Positions 1-12,939 of a stretch of 64,000 nt of DNA are shown here, in pieces. Each line of letters starts with the position of its first letter. Within the stretch, counting starts at the first letter, position 1. The DNA is taken from positions 1,499,508 to 1,563,507 of the forward strand of contig NW_003314303.1 of NCBI RefSeq assembly GCF_000143415.4. Direction: 5' to 3'. Origin of the DNA: Selaginella moellendorffii. Lineage: Eukaryota; Streptophyta; Lycopodiopsida; Selaginellales; Selaginellaceae. The position numbers and the translations under genes were made by a program. Below the pieces are notes generated by a model. That model saw nothing but the letters and a program-made list of their open reading frames with translations. It did not search any database and was not told the origin of the DNA.

Positions 1-1504
1 ATGTTGTGTGATGCAATCACAAAGTGTTAGAAAGCAAAGGTCAAAGAAATTATTTCTAGAGTATCAAATTTTAACAACATAAGTGACATTGGTAGAGTAC
101 CTTTGGTTGTGGCTTGTACAATAGGTAATCAAGCTATTATTGAATTGTTGCTATGAGAAGGGGAAAACAAAGACTTTAATGGTATTCAGAATGGCTTTGT
201 TTTAATGTTTTTAGCTTTACAGATGTTTTTAAAATGCTCTTATACCTTGAGGTGGTCAAGCATCATTTACCATTCAATCTTATTGAAGACCTCTTATCAA
301 CACTAGCACTGCTTAGTATAACTAACATTACAGATAACCTGTTGCGTGCCATGGATTTCATGGATGAAAATAAGAAGCAAACTATGAAAAAGCATATGTA
401 GCAATTGAAGCAAGTTTTGGAATAAATTCTAAGCAACTTTGACGATGACAAGCCCAGTCATTTGCAGTGGTCAACAATGACACGAAGAATTTTGGGAGAC
501 AGTGAGTTTCCTACTAGCACTAGAAGGTCTACAAGGCTAGAAAAACTTAGAAAACTTAAAAATCTGTTGAAGTAATAGGATGTTGTTGGTATGACCAATG
601 ACATGTACTGTAGATACCCAAATACCAATTACTATTTCCCATTAGCTTATTGAATGATGTTGAAAAACCTTTACAAAACAAACCTGATATTCTTGACATA
701 GTCATAGGTAAAAATAACCTCTTTTATGCGTAATTTTTTAAGTTAAAATATCCTCTTGTACTGTAGATAATATCTAAGGACTATTTTGAACAAGGAAAAT
801 ATTTAAAAGAATGTAATTTCCTCAACATACTTAATGGTTATTTGTTAAAACAAATAGTAAGAACAAAAGAGATATAACTGCTTCTATGTGTAATTGTGTT
901 TTTGGAGTCTTTTAAGTTGGGAAATCCCTTTGGGTGGCGTAGAAAATGGCTAACTACTGTAGTGAACAATAACAATGTTGAAAAGCCTTCACAAAACAAA
1001 CTTGATGTTCTTGACATAGTCATTGGTAAAAATAGCCTCGTGCTGAGGTTAAAATATCCCTTTACAACAATAATGTCCAAAATCTGTTTCGAATAAGGAA
1101 AATGTTCAAAAGAATGTAATTTAGTTAAAACAAAAAGATAAGTTTGATTTAGGATGAGGGCATTTCATAGAGCTTGTTGGAAGGTGGGGTGGTAGTGTTG
1201 GAAGGGAGCTAGAGATTTGCCACTAACCTACATTTCATGTGTCCAAATAAGTAAGATCCTCAGTTATATAGATAGGAAGGCTACTTTTGTTTTAAGACAT
1301 AATGGTGAAAAAGGATGTCTAATGAGGTTTTTTAGTCAATAGTCCTTTTCTAAGCTTTTTTTTATCAATGGGCTGCTCATTTGGGCATCTACTTAAAGAT
1401 GCACAGAGTTGCCGATCAAAATGAAGCTCAAATATTACTCTAAAACCTTAAACCCTAAACCTTTTTCACGAAAATGCATAGTAGTGAAGGGGTTTTTGGT
1501 TTTT
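1..1504. other. AT-rich region without a recognisable gene
   Basis: Stop-rich in all frames, with only short open stretches and no domain I recognise. It contains a diverged direct duplication (listed separately). Its right edge (GGTTT at 1505-1509) is the target-site duplication of the LTR element that starts at 1510. The same flank continues at 8965 beyond the element. Confidence 0.6.
659..1122. repeat. Diverged direct duplication, two copies about 318 bp apart
   Basis: Copy one (659-819) and copy two (977-1122) share an aligned core. Each begins with GTTGAAAA, runs through TTCTTGACATAGTCAT and ends with AAGAATGTAATTT. Several substitutions and small indels separate them. No coding potential is evident. 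It may be a remnant of a decayed tandem or transposon sequence. Confidence 0.6.
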
Positions 1505-1509
1505 GGTTT

Positions 1510-3169
1510 TGTAAGCGATTAATTTTTCCATTCTACTTTAGTCACTTAACCGCACCTCCAACCACTTGAAGGAGTCTCCTTCACAACCTCCATAAGTCCC
1601 ATTCAGAACTTGGGGCTTGCTAGCCCCGCGAATGGCATCCACACCACTCAACTTTTGCACTTGGTCCAAGTGCTCCATGTGTCCGATCCCATGACCGACA
1701 CCCCAAGGTACCACTGACATACTAGCCCGTTACGCTAGGCCATGCCCATTCACCTTGGTCACATCAGTGGTCCAACACCACCTACATTACAATCCTGTCT
1801 CTCAAAGATTAGGCCATCCATCCATGAGTGGCTATCCCAGATCCACTCCATAACAACCTCAGAATGCCTGCAGACATGGGAATAGCCTTCCCCAATGTCT
1901 CCTTTCCGGTCCCCACCAAGTCCCTTTCTGTCCATGGTCGTGTTCACCAACACTGCCACTGGATCAAGGCCCACAGGCCTGACCACTAAGTCCAACTGTC
2001 CTCTAGGACTTCCTCACTGTGTGACTGTGTCCCTTGCCACCACACTAGAGGGCTACTCCTCTTCCTTTCCACAGTCTGGGACTTTGGGGCAACATTTTGG
2101 AACACCGTGGCCCTACACAGGCCTCATGGGTACTCTCCTCGCCTTCTACCTTTGGGTGCTCTAGCCATGGGCTTAGAGCGAGGTTCCGTTGAGCCACACT
2201 AAGTATCCAAGCAAGTAGTGCCACCCATACTTGGACTGGGAGCATTGGCCAGTCAATCTCCCGGGGGAACTAGAGCCGGCTCTTGAACACTTCACCAAGC
2301 TACCCCACTTGTTGGTCCGTGTTCACTCTAGTCTTGGACTTCCCAGTGGTCAGTTCATCACCCAACACTGGGTCGGGCCTTCCTGGGCCAAACTGGCCTT
2401 TCCTGGCCAAACTGGCTCCACTACAGTCCTCCCCCTTACTATACTTTTGGAGCTCACCAAACCCCCCAGGGTCTGGGAGACGAATGCTTTGGGCTTTCAC
2501 CCTCTCAGACTTGAACTCAGATTCGGACTCAAACTCGGACTCAGACTCGGACTCGGACTCGGGCTCGGTCTCGGCCTTGGCCTTGGTCTCGGTCCCGGTC
2601 CCGGTCTCAGTCCCGGTCCCGGTCTCAGTCTCGATCTCGGTCTTGGTCCCGGTCTCAGTCTTGACCTCAGACTCCATCTCGGGTCCTTCTCGGATTCCAT
2701 CTCGGGTCCATCTCAAACTCCGTCTCGGTCCATCTCGGACTCCATCTCGGACTCCGTCTCAGACTCCATCTCAGGTCCATCTCGGACTCCATCTCGGGTC
2801 CATCTCGAACTCCATCTTGGTCCATCTCGGACTCCATCTCAGACTCCGCCTCGGTCCATCTCGGACTCCATCTCAGACTCCACCTCGGACTCCAACTCGG
2901 ACTCCATCTCGGACTCCATCTCGGACTCCATCTCGGACACTTCCACGTGTCATGCGTTAGTCCTTTTGGGTCCCTTTTTGGAGCCTCGCTTATTGCTCAC
3001 TTCATGCTCGTTCCTTGAGCACTCTGTTGGGAGTTCCACTCTTGCTCTCGACCTTTCAAGTCAGAGCCTTTTAGTCCAAACGTGTTACGCTCGTTTGGCT
3101 TTTGCTTCGGCCACTACCACGTGGCACCCTTTTGGCTCCACTTTGGGGCTTAGGGATTTTTGTCTCACA
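1510..3169 (-). repeat. LTR (3' LTR in element orientation), 1660 bp
   Basis: Nearly the same as 7281-8959 apart from point changes and length differences in the internal hexamer array. On the plus strand it begins TGTAAGCGATT and ends TGTCTCACA. A purine-rich stretch on the minus strand just outside it (about 3170-3187) would be the polypurine tract. Open frames of 200-330 codons across this LTR, rich in Ser-Asp or Leu-Gly, come from the hexamer array and are not genes. Confidence 0.9.
2515..2945. repeat. Degenerate GACTCG/GACTCC hexamer array inside the LTR
   Basis: About 430 bp of imperfect hexamer-based repeat (gactcg, ggtctc, atctcg variants), purine/pyrimidine biased on each strand. 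The corresponding arrays in the other two LTR copies (8283-8735 and 23290-23820) differ in unit number and order. It gives long artificial open frames in several phases. Confidence 0.85.
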
Positions 3170-4004
3170 ACTCCACCACCCCTAGACGAAGTTCGATGTC
3201 CTCATCGAACAGTAAACCCTTTTATAAAGTAACACCCGCAGGTATTACCATTTCCATCCTTGGCACCCATCCAATATTTGTCTATGGTTTGACCCCGAAG
3301 GCTCACCATGCCTTATCCATCCTCTAAGGAACATAGTCTCTCCAACCTAGAGACTCCCTCGACCACCTAGGGTGGTTTGCTCCCTTTTATTGGTTCGGTT
3401 CTTGCGAAACCCGTTAGAGACACCCTCTCTAACTCAATTCCACTACTCATTCTCGAGTAGTCTCAGATTCCATTAACCTAACCTTTGCACTTTGGAAATT
3501 TTGATTTTTGACTTCTCAGAGTCAATTTCCTAGGTGTCTCCGACACCTTACGTTGCACATGGTGCAACTCCACTTCCCTATCCTAGGAAGTTCTTTACTT
3601 GAGGGTACCATCATCCTCTCTTCGATATCGTGCCACCTTTGGCACTAAATTCCAGTTATCATAATTGGTGCTAGGGCTGCCCACGGCCCTATTATTTGGC
3701 TACCTTATTGCTCCCCCCTTTGGAGCATCCACTTTCGCCAAATCGGAGCGGTTGGGAATCCACCCTTGGGGAAACATTGCCTTTCCCACAATCCGTTAGT
3801 ACCCAATATATTAGTGTTCTCGGCCTAACTTTGCCATTTGGATTCTTTCCCATGATTCCCATAGCTCTTTTCTTAGCCACTAGTCTTTTGCTCCTATCCT
3901 TGATTGTTGCACCCAGCAACATAGGATCGCTATCTCCATTTTTTAGGTTTCCTTTCAGTTCCATAGCAAACACTTTGTTTTTCCAAGTCTAGAGGGTGTT
4001 CACC

Positions 4005-4104
4005 NNNNNNNNNNNNNNNNNNNNNNNNNNNNNNNNNNNNNNNNNNNNNNNNNNNNNNNNNNNNNNNNNNNNNNNNNNNNNNNNNNNNNNNNNNNNNNNN
4101 NNNN
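4005..4104. other. Assembly gap (100 Ns)
   Basis: Exactly 100 N characters, which usually marks a scaffold gap of unknown size. The true element length may therefore differ from 7450 bp. Confidence 0.98.
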
Positions 4105-7100
4105 CTCTATCCACGGCCCAACTTTTTGAGACCCTCCCTTGGATCTCTTATAGAGACTACTTCCCTTGGACTTACTATGCCATAATATTGACATAGTTCA
4201 TTTCCCTTAGGTGTTCTTCCCACTTGGTCACCTTGACCAAGCCACACCTTTATCAATAGTTCAAATCAACACTTTGAACTAGGAATCATATTCCTTAACC
4301 CAAACAAAGACTTTATCCTTGTTTAGCCACAAGATCACCTAGTGATCTCATCTTGACCCCTACTAGGTCTATCAATAGGAACTAGGTCTTTCAGACCCTT
4401 CTAAGTTGTTGACTAGGGGGCATCCCCCACACTTGGCGGTGTGCCCAAGCCAACCCTTCCGGCCAAGGATCCATAGCAACTGAGACTTGGGTGTCCCCAT
4501 CTCATTCACCACGTCCTTGGTGCCCTTTGCACCAAAGTGTTCAAGTTAGATATGCCAAGCTTTCACTCTAAGCAATCTAACCGTGCATCACGACTCCGGG
4601 GCATCCCCCGCTTGGCGGTGTGCCCAAGCCAACCTCCTCATTGAGAGTCCATGACCACCAAAATATGAGTGTCCTCATATTCCAAACCATCACCACGCCC
4701 TAGTGATTTGGGACTCGAACCCAAGCACTAGAGGGTCGGGACTCAAACCTAACCTCCGTATATGCATCTACAGAAGGCATCATCCAAGATGTCTGGCGTG
4801 ACTCCTCACACTAGTGCACCAACTTATAGTTAAAGCGTGCTATAGATCACAGCTTAGGAACCTAATTCCTCCGCACTGCCAAGTCCTCTTACTTGACAAG
4901 TCTGTGATCATGCATGGACTCCTCCATGCTCGGCCCCATAGGCCAGCCCTTTGAAGTTAGCACCTTCAACTAGGGGATTTGTCCCCCTGACTTGCCAATC
5001 TCACTTAGTAAGTCATCCGGCCACCGTAACATGGTTCATGCATAAGCGTGAAAGTCCTTAACTATCGACTTTCGTTCAAAGCCCTCTCTTTGAACACTCG
5101 GGAACCACTTCCCCAACCTTGATAGCTTCGCCTCATGGCCAGCTTCAAGACCACACTTCTGCTGCGCCACTCTGATTTCGCACGTTCTAGGAACCATTTA
5201 CACTTGGCTTTCTAGGTACTAAGCTACCTAGAATCATCTTTGGGAACTTTGAAGGACCTTTGTCCCTTAGCTTGCTAAGACCTCCCTTTTCGCAAGCTTT
5301 CTAGCTGCCATATAGTCTAACATGGACAATTCCATATTTTAGACTCCCCATGACATCACGGTTGTTAGCAACAACACCCTCGAGCCCCCACTTGATTCTC
5401 CACTCTCAGTTGGCATAACCAACCTTGGTTATACCCTTCAATTCTTATAGTTCGGTTCTATCCCCTTACTACTTGCTTTTTGGCTTCACACTTTTCCTTC
5501 GGTCATTCTCCTCTAGACTAGGAGGATAGCTTTGCACTTTCTATCATGCCTTAGCAAGTATTCTTAGGGATGAACCTACTTAATAGCCTAGGAAGTGGTT
5601 CCTTAATCTAGGTATGCTCACTTTATAATCCCACACACCGGGATTAACGTTGTTGCTCATGGGCCTTCACTAGCCTTGCCAAAATTCCATTTTTGGCTTT
5701 GTCCAATTCGGGTAGACAGTCTTCTCCCATCTCTGCAACCTTGGACATTTGGATAGCACCTTCTATCCATCATTCGCTAGGGACTTATTCCCTTGGGCCT
5801 TATCTATTGCCCTCGCGACACTAAACACCACCTCCTAGTGTTTCAGAGTGTTTGGGTGTCCCAATGATGGTCTCCTTGACAATGAGCATTTCCTTTTACA
5901 ACATTGACTCACTATATCGCAACATAAGTAATTTATCCCTTGTAAGGGTATATCTAACTTCTTTATGCCATTAAAAAGTCTTGGGTAGCCATCTTCTACT
6001 CGTTTAACCAATTATCTTGCACCTTTTGCTTAGTTGCCTCATAGTTGTCAAGTCCTACAACTCATTGCTAATGCTTCCACACCTCCATCATTGTTTTGGT
6101 CACCACACTTTACCACATGCCTTCCAGCTTAGGCTATGCCATTCCTATTTCTGTTGGGATTCCCTTGGCAAGGGGTTCTTATGAACCTACCAACATAACC
6201 TCAAGGTATCACACCTTGACACCTTTGGTGTCTCCACACCATCGGCCCCGCGAGCCTATCCTTATGACACTACATATTAGTGTTTAGGTCTTTGCCAAGA
6301 CCAATATAGTTGTTCCTCATGCTAACTATTTGTTAGCACCGCACTATAGCGTTTGCACCCAACTCTGGGCTAAAGTTTTTTTCTTCTGGGAACATCTTTC
6401 CCACAACTTTAGTATGGCACATTCTGCCATCAATGAGATACCTACTGTTCTCATACTTGGATCTTATGATCCTCTTCATACCTCATGGGGCACTATACAC
6501 CTCAGTCCAAATGCTTCAACTAATCCCTTAGGACCATTCCCTGACTTCGCTTGAGTCATTTAACATTTTGGACTTTGCTAATCCAACAATCCAAGATCTT
6601 AGTCTTCGAGGTGCCAACTTGCTAGAATACAACTTCTTGTATTCATGTCCTACTCACAAGGACAATCTTTGCAAGTGTTACTCCAACACTTGATGATTTT
6701 CTTGGGGCTAACCTTTGCCTCTTAGGACTACTTGTCCATGTGATGAGAATAGCAACTCATGTTTAAGTACACCCCCAACTCCTTGGGTTGTTCCAGCATT
6801 TATTAAAGGTAGCCCCGGCTACCATTCCAAGGACTAGTGTCCTCTTCTGTATTTGACCTCCCATGGTCACCAATTCCGGTCTCAAATTTATGAGTACCAA
6901 CCTCAACTATATAAGGGTAATCTTGTGACTCCTTTATTGTTTTGGAGTCTACATCTTTCCCATGATCCCAACTATAGTTGTTTAACACAACTATATTAGC
7001 CCGTTTGCTGCGTCAAACACTCATCTGGATCACATCCTCAGCTCTCTGAGGAAACCCTTATACTGTTCCCAAGATCCCAAAGTCGTTCCCTTACTGGCCC

Positions 7101-7263
7101 CTTTTCTATCCACCATATCGCGCCCAAGTTCACGCATGAACTTGAGTGGAGAGCTATGTCCTCTCAACATGCTACTCTTCAAGGATAGGCCCCCTCTTAG
7201 GACCTTCCGATGCCAATATCAATGGTGATATACTTGAGCACCAATAAAAATTGGACTAAGGAA

Positions 7264-7277
7264 CAGCTCCGATACCA
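7264..7277 (-). promoter_or_regulatory. Primer binding site for initiator tRNA-Met
   Basis: Minus strand reads TGGTATCGGAGCTG immediately after the 5' LTR (3-bp spacer). The usual plant PBS for initiator tRNA-Met is TGGTATCAGAGCC, so there is about one internal change. It defines the element's strand. Confidence 0.8.
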
Positions 7278-7280
7278 AGT

Positions 7281-8959
7281 TGTAAGCAACTAATGTTTTC
7301 ATTCTACTTTAGTCACTTAACCGCACCTCCAACCACTTGGAGAAGTCTCCTTCACAACCTCCATAAGTCCCATTCAGAACTTGGGGCTTGCTAGCCCCGC
7401 AAATGGCATCCACACCACTCAACTTTTGCACTTGGTCTAAGTGCTCCATGTGTCCGATCCCATGACCGACACCCCAAGGTACCACTAACATACCAGCTCG
7501 TTACACTAGGCCATGCCCATTCACCTTGGTCACATCGGTGGTCCAACACCACCTACATTACAATCTTGTCTCTCAAAGACTAGGCTATCCATCCATGAGT
7601 GGCTATCCCAAATCCACTCTATAACAACCTCAAGATGCTTGCAGACATGGGGAATAGCCTTCCCCAATGTCTCCTTTCCGGTCCCCACCAAGTCCCTTTC
7701 TGTCCATGGTCGTGTTCACCAACACTGCCACTGGATCAAGGCCCACAGGCCTAACCACTAAGTCCAACTGTCCTCTAGGACTTCCTCACTATGTGACTGT
7801 GTCCCTTGCCACCACACTAGAGGGCTACTCCTCTTCCTTTCCACAGTCTGGGACTTTGGGGCAACATTTTGGAACACCGTGGCCCTACGCGGGCCTCGTG
7901 GGTACTCTCTTCGCCTTCTGCCTTTGGGTGCTCTAGCCATGGGCTTAGAGCGAGGTTCCGTTGAGCCACACTAAGTATCCAAGCAAGTAGTGCCACCCAT
8001 ACTTGGACTGGGAGCATTGGCCAGTCAATCTCCCGGGGGAACTAGAGCCGGCTCTTGAACACTTCACCAAGCTACCCCACTTGTTGGTCCGTGTTCACTC
8101 TAGTCTTGGACTTCCCAGTGGTCAGTTCATCACCCAACACTGGGTCGGGCCTTCCTGGGCCAAACTAGCCTTTCCTGGCCAAACTGACTCCACTACAGTC
8201 CTCCCCCTTACTATACTTTTGGAGCTCACCAAACCCCCAAGGGTCTGGGAGACGAACGCTTTGGGCTTTCACCCTCTTAGACTTGAACTTGAACTCGGAC
8301 TCGGACTCGGACTCGGACTCGGACTCGGACTCAGACTCGGACTCGGACTCGGGCTCGGTCTTGGCCTTGGCCTCGGTCTCGGTCCCGGTCCCAGTCTCGG
8401 TCCCGGTCCCTGTCTCGGTCCCGGTCTCGGTCTCGGTCTCGGTCTTGGTCCCGGTCTCAGTCTCGACCTCAGACTCCATCTCGGGTCCTTCTCGGATTCC
8501 ATCTTGGATTCCATCTCGGGTCCATCTCAAACTCCGTCTCGGTCCATCTCGGACTCCATCTTGGGTCCATCTCGGACTCCATCTCGGGTCCATCTCGGAC
8601 TCCATCTCGGTCCATCTCGGACTCCATCTCGGTCCATCTCGGACTCCATCTCGGACTCCATCTCAGACTCCACCTCGGACTCCAACTCAGACTCCATCTC
8701 GGACTCCATCTCAAACTCCATCTCGGACACTTCCACGTGTCATGCGTTGGTCCTTTTGGGTCCCTTTTTGGAGCCTCGCTTATTGCTCACTTCATGCTCG
8801 TTCCTTGAGCACTCTGTTGGGAGTTCCACTCCTACTCTCGACCTTTCAAGTCGGAGCCTTTTAGTCCAAATGTGTTACGCTCGTTTGGCTTTTGCTTTGG
8901 CCATTACCACGTGGCACCCTTTTGGCTCCACTTTGGGGCTTAGGGATTTGTGTCTCACA
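7281..8959 (-). repeat. LTR (5' LTR in element orientation), 1679 bp
   Basis: Partner of 1510-3169. Begins TGTAAGCAACT and ends TGTCTCACA on the plus strand. Contains its own version of the hexamer array (8283-8735). Followed at 8960-8964 by GGTTT, the second copy of the target-site duplication. Confidence 0.9.
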
Positions 8960-10500
8960 GGTTTTTCTTTGGTCTTTTTTTTCCTTTGGTCTTTGGTTTA
9001 AAACCTGATTGCTTATCTTTGGCAATTTTTCAATAATGCACAGAGCAGCCTTGACTAAGGAAGACATTGACAAATTCAACAATGCAAATGAGTGGCAATG
9101 TCTTGAGGATGGAGACAACAAGCCATATGTGTGCAAGCTCAAAAACGTCCTTACACACCCCCTAGAGAGATTTTGTGACGAGCAATTTTTTGACAAAGCA
9201 ACTCTAAATCAACATAGAATCTGAATTCACAACCGTGAAATCATAAGTTTTTTGTATATTTTTTTCTTTCTAATACTGTTTTTTACACTTGACAATGCTA
9301 AAATCTGGAAATGGATATGGGAGAAAGAGTAAACAGGAGTCCTCCTAGTACAGAATTTTTGTTCCTCAAAATTCATTCAAATTTTAATGCAAATTTTTAT
9401 TATACAGACTTTAAAAAATCAAGTGCACAATGAAATGCTGCTATGTAGACCAAAGAACCAAAAGATGAACCTTTTAAACATGAAATATAGCCACATCAAT
9501 GCCAAAGAGACTCGAAAAATTAAAATCCTATAAGATCTACAAACGTGGAAAAAACACTACACCGACTTGATGCTGGTGAACGACAAAAAGAAGCAGCCTG
9601 AGGATAGAAAACTACATGTTGCTCAATATGAGTAGGAATTAATAATTTTCATGTTGTCTGAAATGTTTTTACTCTGTTGTTTTTGCAAAGAAAGAGGAAA
9701 TAGGAAATAATGAGAGAGAAGAACAAAAGAAAAAAAAGACTAAACATGAGGATCGATATGTTGTATTTAGTCTAAACTAGTTTTTGTTTTTAGCTCTCTA
9801 TATTGTGCAATACAAGCATGACAAAAAAGAAAAGGAGATTTTCGTGGAGGGACAAGGCCAAAACAACAAAAAAAACTTGTGTGCAATAGGATGAAAATGC
9901 AAAGGATAAAGGAAAGGTATAGTTTTATATTTATTTAGTTATTCATCTTTAAAAAAATTAAAGACTAATTACTATTTTCAAAGGGAGGTGTAGGAAAACA
10001 ACGGAATAAAAAAGGATGAAGAAGATAAAACAAAACAATGAAGAAGACAAGGATGACAAATGAGATGATGAAGATGACAATGTGTAAGATATGTTTAAAA
10101 CAAAAAGGAAGAACAAACAAAATAAACATGACAGCTCGTTAAAGGTATTTAGTTAGAACTTTGACAAAAGATAATAAGATTGTTTTTTTTTCTAGGATGT
10201 AAAAAAGCTGACAAAAAAAATGTGAGAAAAAGTGGAAATATTTGACTTTACGTTATTAGTTGAAGCTTCAAACATATAATCTCAACCTCAATATAATTTG
10301 AAAATTTTATCTTAAGTCTAAAACTTTTTGTAGTAATGAAGAGCTACTCATCATGAATATTGATCTGTAGTGCTTGAATGTCAATTGAATGATAAATGAC
10401 ACAATTGTAAACTTCTTCATACTATAAGATATTTATTTTATTTTTTTCTTAACACATTTTTCAAGAACCTGAAGTTAAAAGAACTTCAACATACCATCTA
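8960..10500. other. AT-rich flank, no recognisable gene
   Basis: Continuation of the pre-insertion host sequence. An open frame at 9009-9224 (71 codons) has scattered Cys and His but no proper zinc-finger spacing, so I make no call. From about 10053 to 10490 the sequence is a diverged direct copy of 11041-11440 inside the inverted repeat that follows. Confidence 0.5.
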
Positions 10501-11440
10501 GAAGTAGTTGCCAACAGTTACATTGCAGTGGTTGCCAAATGTCGATATCCATAAATAGACCTAACTCTAAAAAACCAAGAGGACTAATATAGAAGGTAAT
10601 TACACTAAAGTAGTATAAATAGAGCAGTTGTAGAGTTGAGAAGTTATCCTGATCTTACTACTCAACACCATAGAAATCTTTATACTTGATTCTTTATCAA
10701 ATTGCTTATGAAATTTGTTGCCAACTATCTATATTCCTAAGATCGACTCAGAACATGCATTTTTACTCACTTTATATTTACCTTCTATTATTCTAGTTCT
10801 TAGACTTTTGTTAGATCTTGATTGATTTTGTGGCTTGTGCCATCTTTACTCTACTTGTTGATGGCCAAATCTTACATGCAAGTGCTACATAGAGCAAATT
10901 ATTCAATTAACTCAGTTTATCATTCTTCATTGTTGGAGCTTGTCTCCGATTGGTGACCCAAGATAACTCTATTTTTCATCATTTTTCCACCATCATCCTT
11001 CCTACTCCTAAACATCTCATTTTCAAGTTTATCAGAGGATGACAAATGAAACGATGAGGATGACAATGTGCAAGACGTGCTTGAAACAAAAGGGATGGAC
11101 AAACAAAATAATAAGGATAGCTTGATAAAGGTCTTTAATTAAAACTTTGACAAGAGATAATACAATTGTTTTTTTCCTAGGATGTGAAGGAGCTGACAAA
11201 AAATACATGAGAAAAGGTGGAAATATCAAACTTTACATTATTGGTTGGAGCTTCAAATAGAATATCTCAACCATGAAATAATTTACCAAGTTTATATGAC
11301 ATTCGTGATTTTTTACAACAATAAAGCTACTTATCAGTAATATTGATTTATAGTGCCTGAATGCCAATTGAATGATAAATGACATGGTTGTGAACTTCTT
11401 TATTGTGTAAGATATTTATTTATTTATTTCTTAATATATT
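10053..11440. repeat. Direct duplication (10053-10490 versus 11041-11440)
   Basis: Both segments run GACAAATGA...GATGAAGATGACAATGTG, then a poly-T run, then AATGATAAATGACA and AAGATATTTATTT. The homology stops near 10490. A third, inverted copy lies at about 13410-13810 in the right arm of the giant inverted repeat. Confidence 0.7.
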
Positions 11441-11680
11441 TTTCTAGAATCGTCCTCAATAGCTTCTTCTATTCATATTTGTATCAAAAGGTAAGAGTTT
11501 TAAATTTTAAATTTTTTCTTTATTAGTCAAAAGTATGAAAAAAAAGGAAATGGAGAATCAACCAAATATTTTTGAGAAAAAAATATCTATTATTGCCCAT
11601 TTTCAAAACATAAGATTTTTTTTTTTTAATTCTTTGGTCTTTGAATTTAATATACACCAATTTTTAGATCCCACTAAAGT

Positions 11681-11902
11681 TTGGTTGTCATTTCTCTCAA
11701 AGCGGACCAAACTTCAATCTTTCACCTAGATTCTATATATTGCATTGGACACGACAATAGCAAAGCCTTCAAGATTGTTAGAGAATACTTAGAGCATGAG
11801 TGGATGTATTACAATGGTGAAAATCCCATGATCAAAATTAATGTAAAAAAATTGAAGGTATGTTTTATGTTGCTCTTTAGTTTATTAGTTGACCTTGTTT
11901 AA
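11681..11902 (+). pseudogene. Ulp1/SENP-like cysteine protease fragment, left arm
   Basis: The 73-codon frame contains HLDSIYCIGHDNSKAF followed by REYLEHEW. This resembles the Ulp1 (C48) region after the catalytic His, where a conserved Asp lies in an (H)LDS motif and is followed by a helix ending YLxxEW. The upstream His and the downstream catalytic Cys are not in this frame, so it is at best a remnant. Plant MULE and CACTA transposons often carry Ulp1-like genes, which would make the inverted repeat DNA-transposon derived (inference). The identification rests on one motif block. Confidence 0.5.
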
Positions 11903-12939
11903 TTATTGGCTATTGGAGCGTTGTAGAGACAAGTTACCCAGACGTCTTAAAGCTACTGTGGTCGAGCCAGAGGTGTAAATTGGCGTCTAATATCCGACTA
12001 ACCACTATTTGCAAAGAGATGTCAAGGAAAACAACATAATAAAGAAGGAAATTATGCTAAAAAAATTCTTACAAAGGTGTAAAAAATAAAATGTCAAAAG
12101 GAATGATAAGGAGGAGCAAGAAGTTGCTACTACACATAAGCATGAGGAGAAAGATAAAACTTGCAATTAAAAATGGAAGATGAAACTATGGGTGAAAAAG
12201 TAGATGACTAGGTAGTCTTTAAGCCAAATGAAAAGCTAAAAACTAATTTCTAAATATAGGAAAATGTAGAATGCAAAAAAGTAATGTAACTCAAACGAAT
12301 TAAGATATTTTGAGGCTTTATCATAAAACTTCTATAAAGCATGAAAGTTCTACACGTGTCAGCTTTTTTAAACTTTTTTTTGAAAAACTTACTATGAATT
12401 TCGTTATAAGATTTTATACTTTGAAAAATGCCTTCGAAATGGAAAAATCTAAGCTAGGATAGAGCCTTAAAATGTTTTGATTCATTTGAGTTATATTTGC
12501 TCTTTTGCACTCTATGTTTTCCTACATTTAGTAATTAGTCTTTAGCTTTTCATTTGGCTTAAAAACTATCAAGTCATTTATTTTTTCACTTGTATTTTCA
12601 TCCTCCTTTATTAACTACAAGTTTTTATCATTCTCCTTTTGCTCATGTGCAGCAACAATTTTTTGCTCCTCCTTATCATTCCTCTTGACATTTTGTTTTT
12701 TATGCCTTCAGAAGAATGTTTTTAGCACAGTTTCCTTCCTTATTTTGTGATCAGTAAATAGTGTTTAGTTTTTAGCTTGTCTGAAGATGAGTAACTACTT
12801 TAATATAAAACTATACCCTTTCTTTGTTGTTTGCATTTTCATCTGTAACATACCATTTTATCTACAAACTTCATTGTAAGATTGTTAAAAGATTTTTTTA
12901 TGAATGTCTCTATGATGTGCATCGTGTAGACTCTACAAT

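Larger units (their letters stand above)
3170..7280 (-). other. Internal region of the LTR element, no recognisable gag or pol
   Basis: 4.1 kb between the LTRs, pyrimidine-rich on the plus strand, with no open frame over about 100 codons. The longest (3692-3973 minus, 93 codons) shows no motif I know. An assembly gap splits it. The minus-strand primer binding site lies at its right end and a purine tract at its left end. I see no RT YxDD box, zinc knuckle or integrase motif. Confidence 0.7.
1510..8959 (-). mobile_element. Complete non-autonomous LTR retrotransposon (LARD-like)
   Basis: Two long direct repeats (1510-3169 and 7281-8959) enclose a 4.1-kb interior. On the minus strand each LTR starts TGTGAGAC and ends CTTACA, giving the standard TG...CA. 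The element is flanked by an exact 5-bp duplication, GGTTT at 1505-1509 and 8960-8964, so both outer ends are intact. A tRNA-Met-type primer binding site (minus-strand TGGTATCGGAGCTG, 7264-7277) sits 3 bp inside the right LTR, which fixes the orientation as minus. I recognise no gag, protease, reverse transcriptase or integrase in the interior. A gap of 100 Ns interrupts it. Long LTRs plus a non-coding interior resemble LARD-type elements mobilised in trans (inference). A solo LTR of the same family lies at 23066-24820. Confidence 0.9.

Noticed and set aside
2231-3232. Open frames of 200-333 codons rich in SDSISDS, LGLGLG or ESESES (also at 8003-9001 and 22973-24098)
   Set aside because: They arise from the hexamer arrays within LTRs. 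The same DNA is open in several phases and on both strands, and the LTR borders with target duplications explain the sequence.
9009-9224. Possible C2H2 zinc-finger protein
   Set aside because: Cys and His residues do not have the needed spacing, and the frame lies directly next to a transposon border without gene structure.
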